Made by a program: the position numbers and the translations under genes | The notes under the pieces: generated by a model | Told to the model about the DNA's origin: nothing | Databases searched by the model: none | What the model saw: the letters and a program-made list of their open reading frames with translations, nothing else | Shown here: one piece after another, positions 63,505 through 64,000 of the stretch | How positions within the stretch are numbered: the first letter of the stretch is position 1 | Layout of the letters: each line of letters starts with the position of its first letter | Source: Curtobacterium ammoniigenes NBRC 101786 | Lineage (GTDB): Bacteria; Actinomycetota; Actinomycetes; Actinomycetales; Microbacteriaceae | Direction of reading: 5' to 3' | NCBI RefSeq assembly: GCF_001571045.1 | Contig: NZ_BCSV01000001.1 | Location: forward strand, 310,001 to 374,000 | Length of the DNA: 64,000 nucleotides

Positions 63505-64000
63505 CACAGTTCCTTCAGGACGCGACGTTCGGAGCGGCGGAACACGGCGACGCCGATCGCGAGAACGACCAAGGTGACGATCGCGGCGGCGATCACCTCG
63601 TGCAGGTCGAGCTGTTTCGGGAAGAAAGCCGCGCGATACATGCCGATGATCCCCGCGAGCGGATTCAGCGCGAAGACGTCGTGCACGCCATGCGAGAGCG
63701 CGAGGGGCGAGTAGACGATCGGGCTCGCGTAGAACGCGAATCGCAGAATGAGCTTCACGGCGCGCTCGAGGTCACGGAAGAACACGACGAGCGGCGCGAT
63801 GATCAACCCGAGGCCGTAGATCAGCGCTCCTTCCATGATCACGGCGAGCGGGAAATACACCACCTGCCAGTGGAGGTGGGCTCCGGAGAAGATCGCGAAG
63901 AGCGCGAGCACGGGGATGCTGAGGAGGAACTCGATCCCTTTCGACAGATCGATCCGCGCGACCCAGATGGAGCGCGGGATCGTCGTCGAGCGGATGAGCC
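63504..64000 (-). CDS. ABC-2 type polysaccharide export permease (5' end outside the window)
   Basis: C-terminal about 165 residues. The frame continues through 63911 to the window end without a stop. Several helices include YFPLAVIMEGALIYGLGLIIAP, and FYASPIVYSP and ALNPLAGIIGMYRAAFF match Wzm/TagG permeases. With the downstream ATPase it flips or exports a lipid-linked glycan. Confidence 0.92.
   Translation of the reverse strand, partial: LIRSTTIPRSIWVARIDLSKGIEFLLSIPVLALFAIFSGAHLHWQVVYFPLAVIMEGALIYGLGLIIAPLVVFFRDLERAVKLILRFAFYASPIVYSPLALSHGVHDVFALNPLAGIIGMYRAAFFPKQLDLHEVIAAAIVTLVVLAIGVAVFRRSERRVLKEL

Noticed and set aside
62479..63714. 411-codon frame opposite the ABC ATPase
   Set aside because: The ATPase has all motifs; the antisense translation has none.

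Overview
The window is a gene-dense, clearly high-GC chromosomal segment of an actinobacterium. The gene set (actinobacterial-type dapD, AdnAB-type helicase-nucleases, mshB-like PIG-L protein, UPF0182, DUF3107, DUF3117) and the compact gene style point to Actinomycetota, and I infer Microbacteriaceae or a close relative. I see no rRNA, insertion sequence, phage, CRISPR array or replication origin, and one tRNA. The content is mostly housekeeping, with two stretches that follow the Mycobacterium tuberculosis gene order.

Region 1 (1-11.9 kb): the end of an oligopeptide ABC ATPase, a PH-domain/CPBP-protease pair, typA, an M20 amidohydrolase, a CocE-type hydrolase, a lipoprotein, a PIG-L deacetylase fused to a membrane domain, fdxA-dapC and citrate synthase. 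Region 2 (12-19.2 kb): metF-metE (convergent with gltA), dapD and dapE divergent from a 36-bp gap, and a PIG-V-like mannosyltransferase. With dapC this puts three successive lysine/diaminopimelate steps within about 9 kb. Region 3 (19.2-30.5 kb): AI-2E-family permease, DUF3117, an epimerase, an O-methyltransferase, tatB, an operon of MgtE-N/CBS protein, DUF1003 and Mrp, a repeat-tailed stress-type membrane protein, twin GNATs, Xaa-Pro aminopeptidase and a PHP phosphoesterase. Much of regions 1-3 matches the Rv1165-Rv1234 order as I know it.

Region 4 (30.5-50.7 kb): rhlE-like helicase, ferritin-like protein, a small membrane protein, DUF3107, adnA-adnB, a degenerate phosphotransferase, nudC, a UvrD2-like helicase, an E1/cyclodehydratase-like protein, a DUF2342 metalloprotease-like protein, a PDZ-Lon protease, UPF0182 and initiator tRNA-fMet. 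This mirrors M. tuberculosis Rv3193c-Rv3211, without whiB7 and Rv3197. Region 5 (50.8-59.4 kb): DUF1304, DUF2254, the acetate module satP-acs, a nitrilase-family amidase, a class I aminotransferase and an HtrA/PDZ protease. Region 6 (59.6-64 kb): the start of a surface-glycopolymer cluster (two GT2 enzymes, a CDP-alcohol phosphotransferase, an unknown small protein and a Wzt/Wzm-type ABC exporter) that runs off the window.

The strongest non-gene signal is promoter architecture. At 18 genes a TANNNT hexamer lies 6-8 nt (13 times exactly 6) before an ATG or GTG that lacks a Shine-Dalgarno, which predicts leaderless mRNAs and fixes several start codons. A second pattern is short direct repeats that include a gene's own stop codon, at four intergenic sites. 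Several proteins have lost family-defining residues (phosphotransferase, NudC zinc cysteines, Mrp CxxC, DUF2342 HExxH, the last Asp of the CDP-alcohol motif). I did not find a convincing wholly new multi-gene system; the glycopolymer cluster and the E1-like orphan are the best candidates for new biochemistry.
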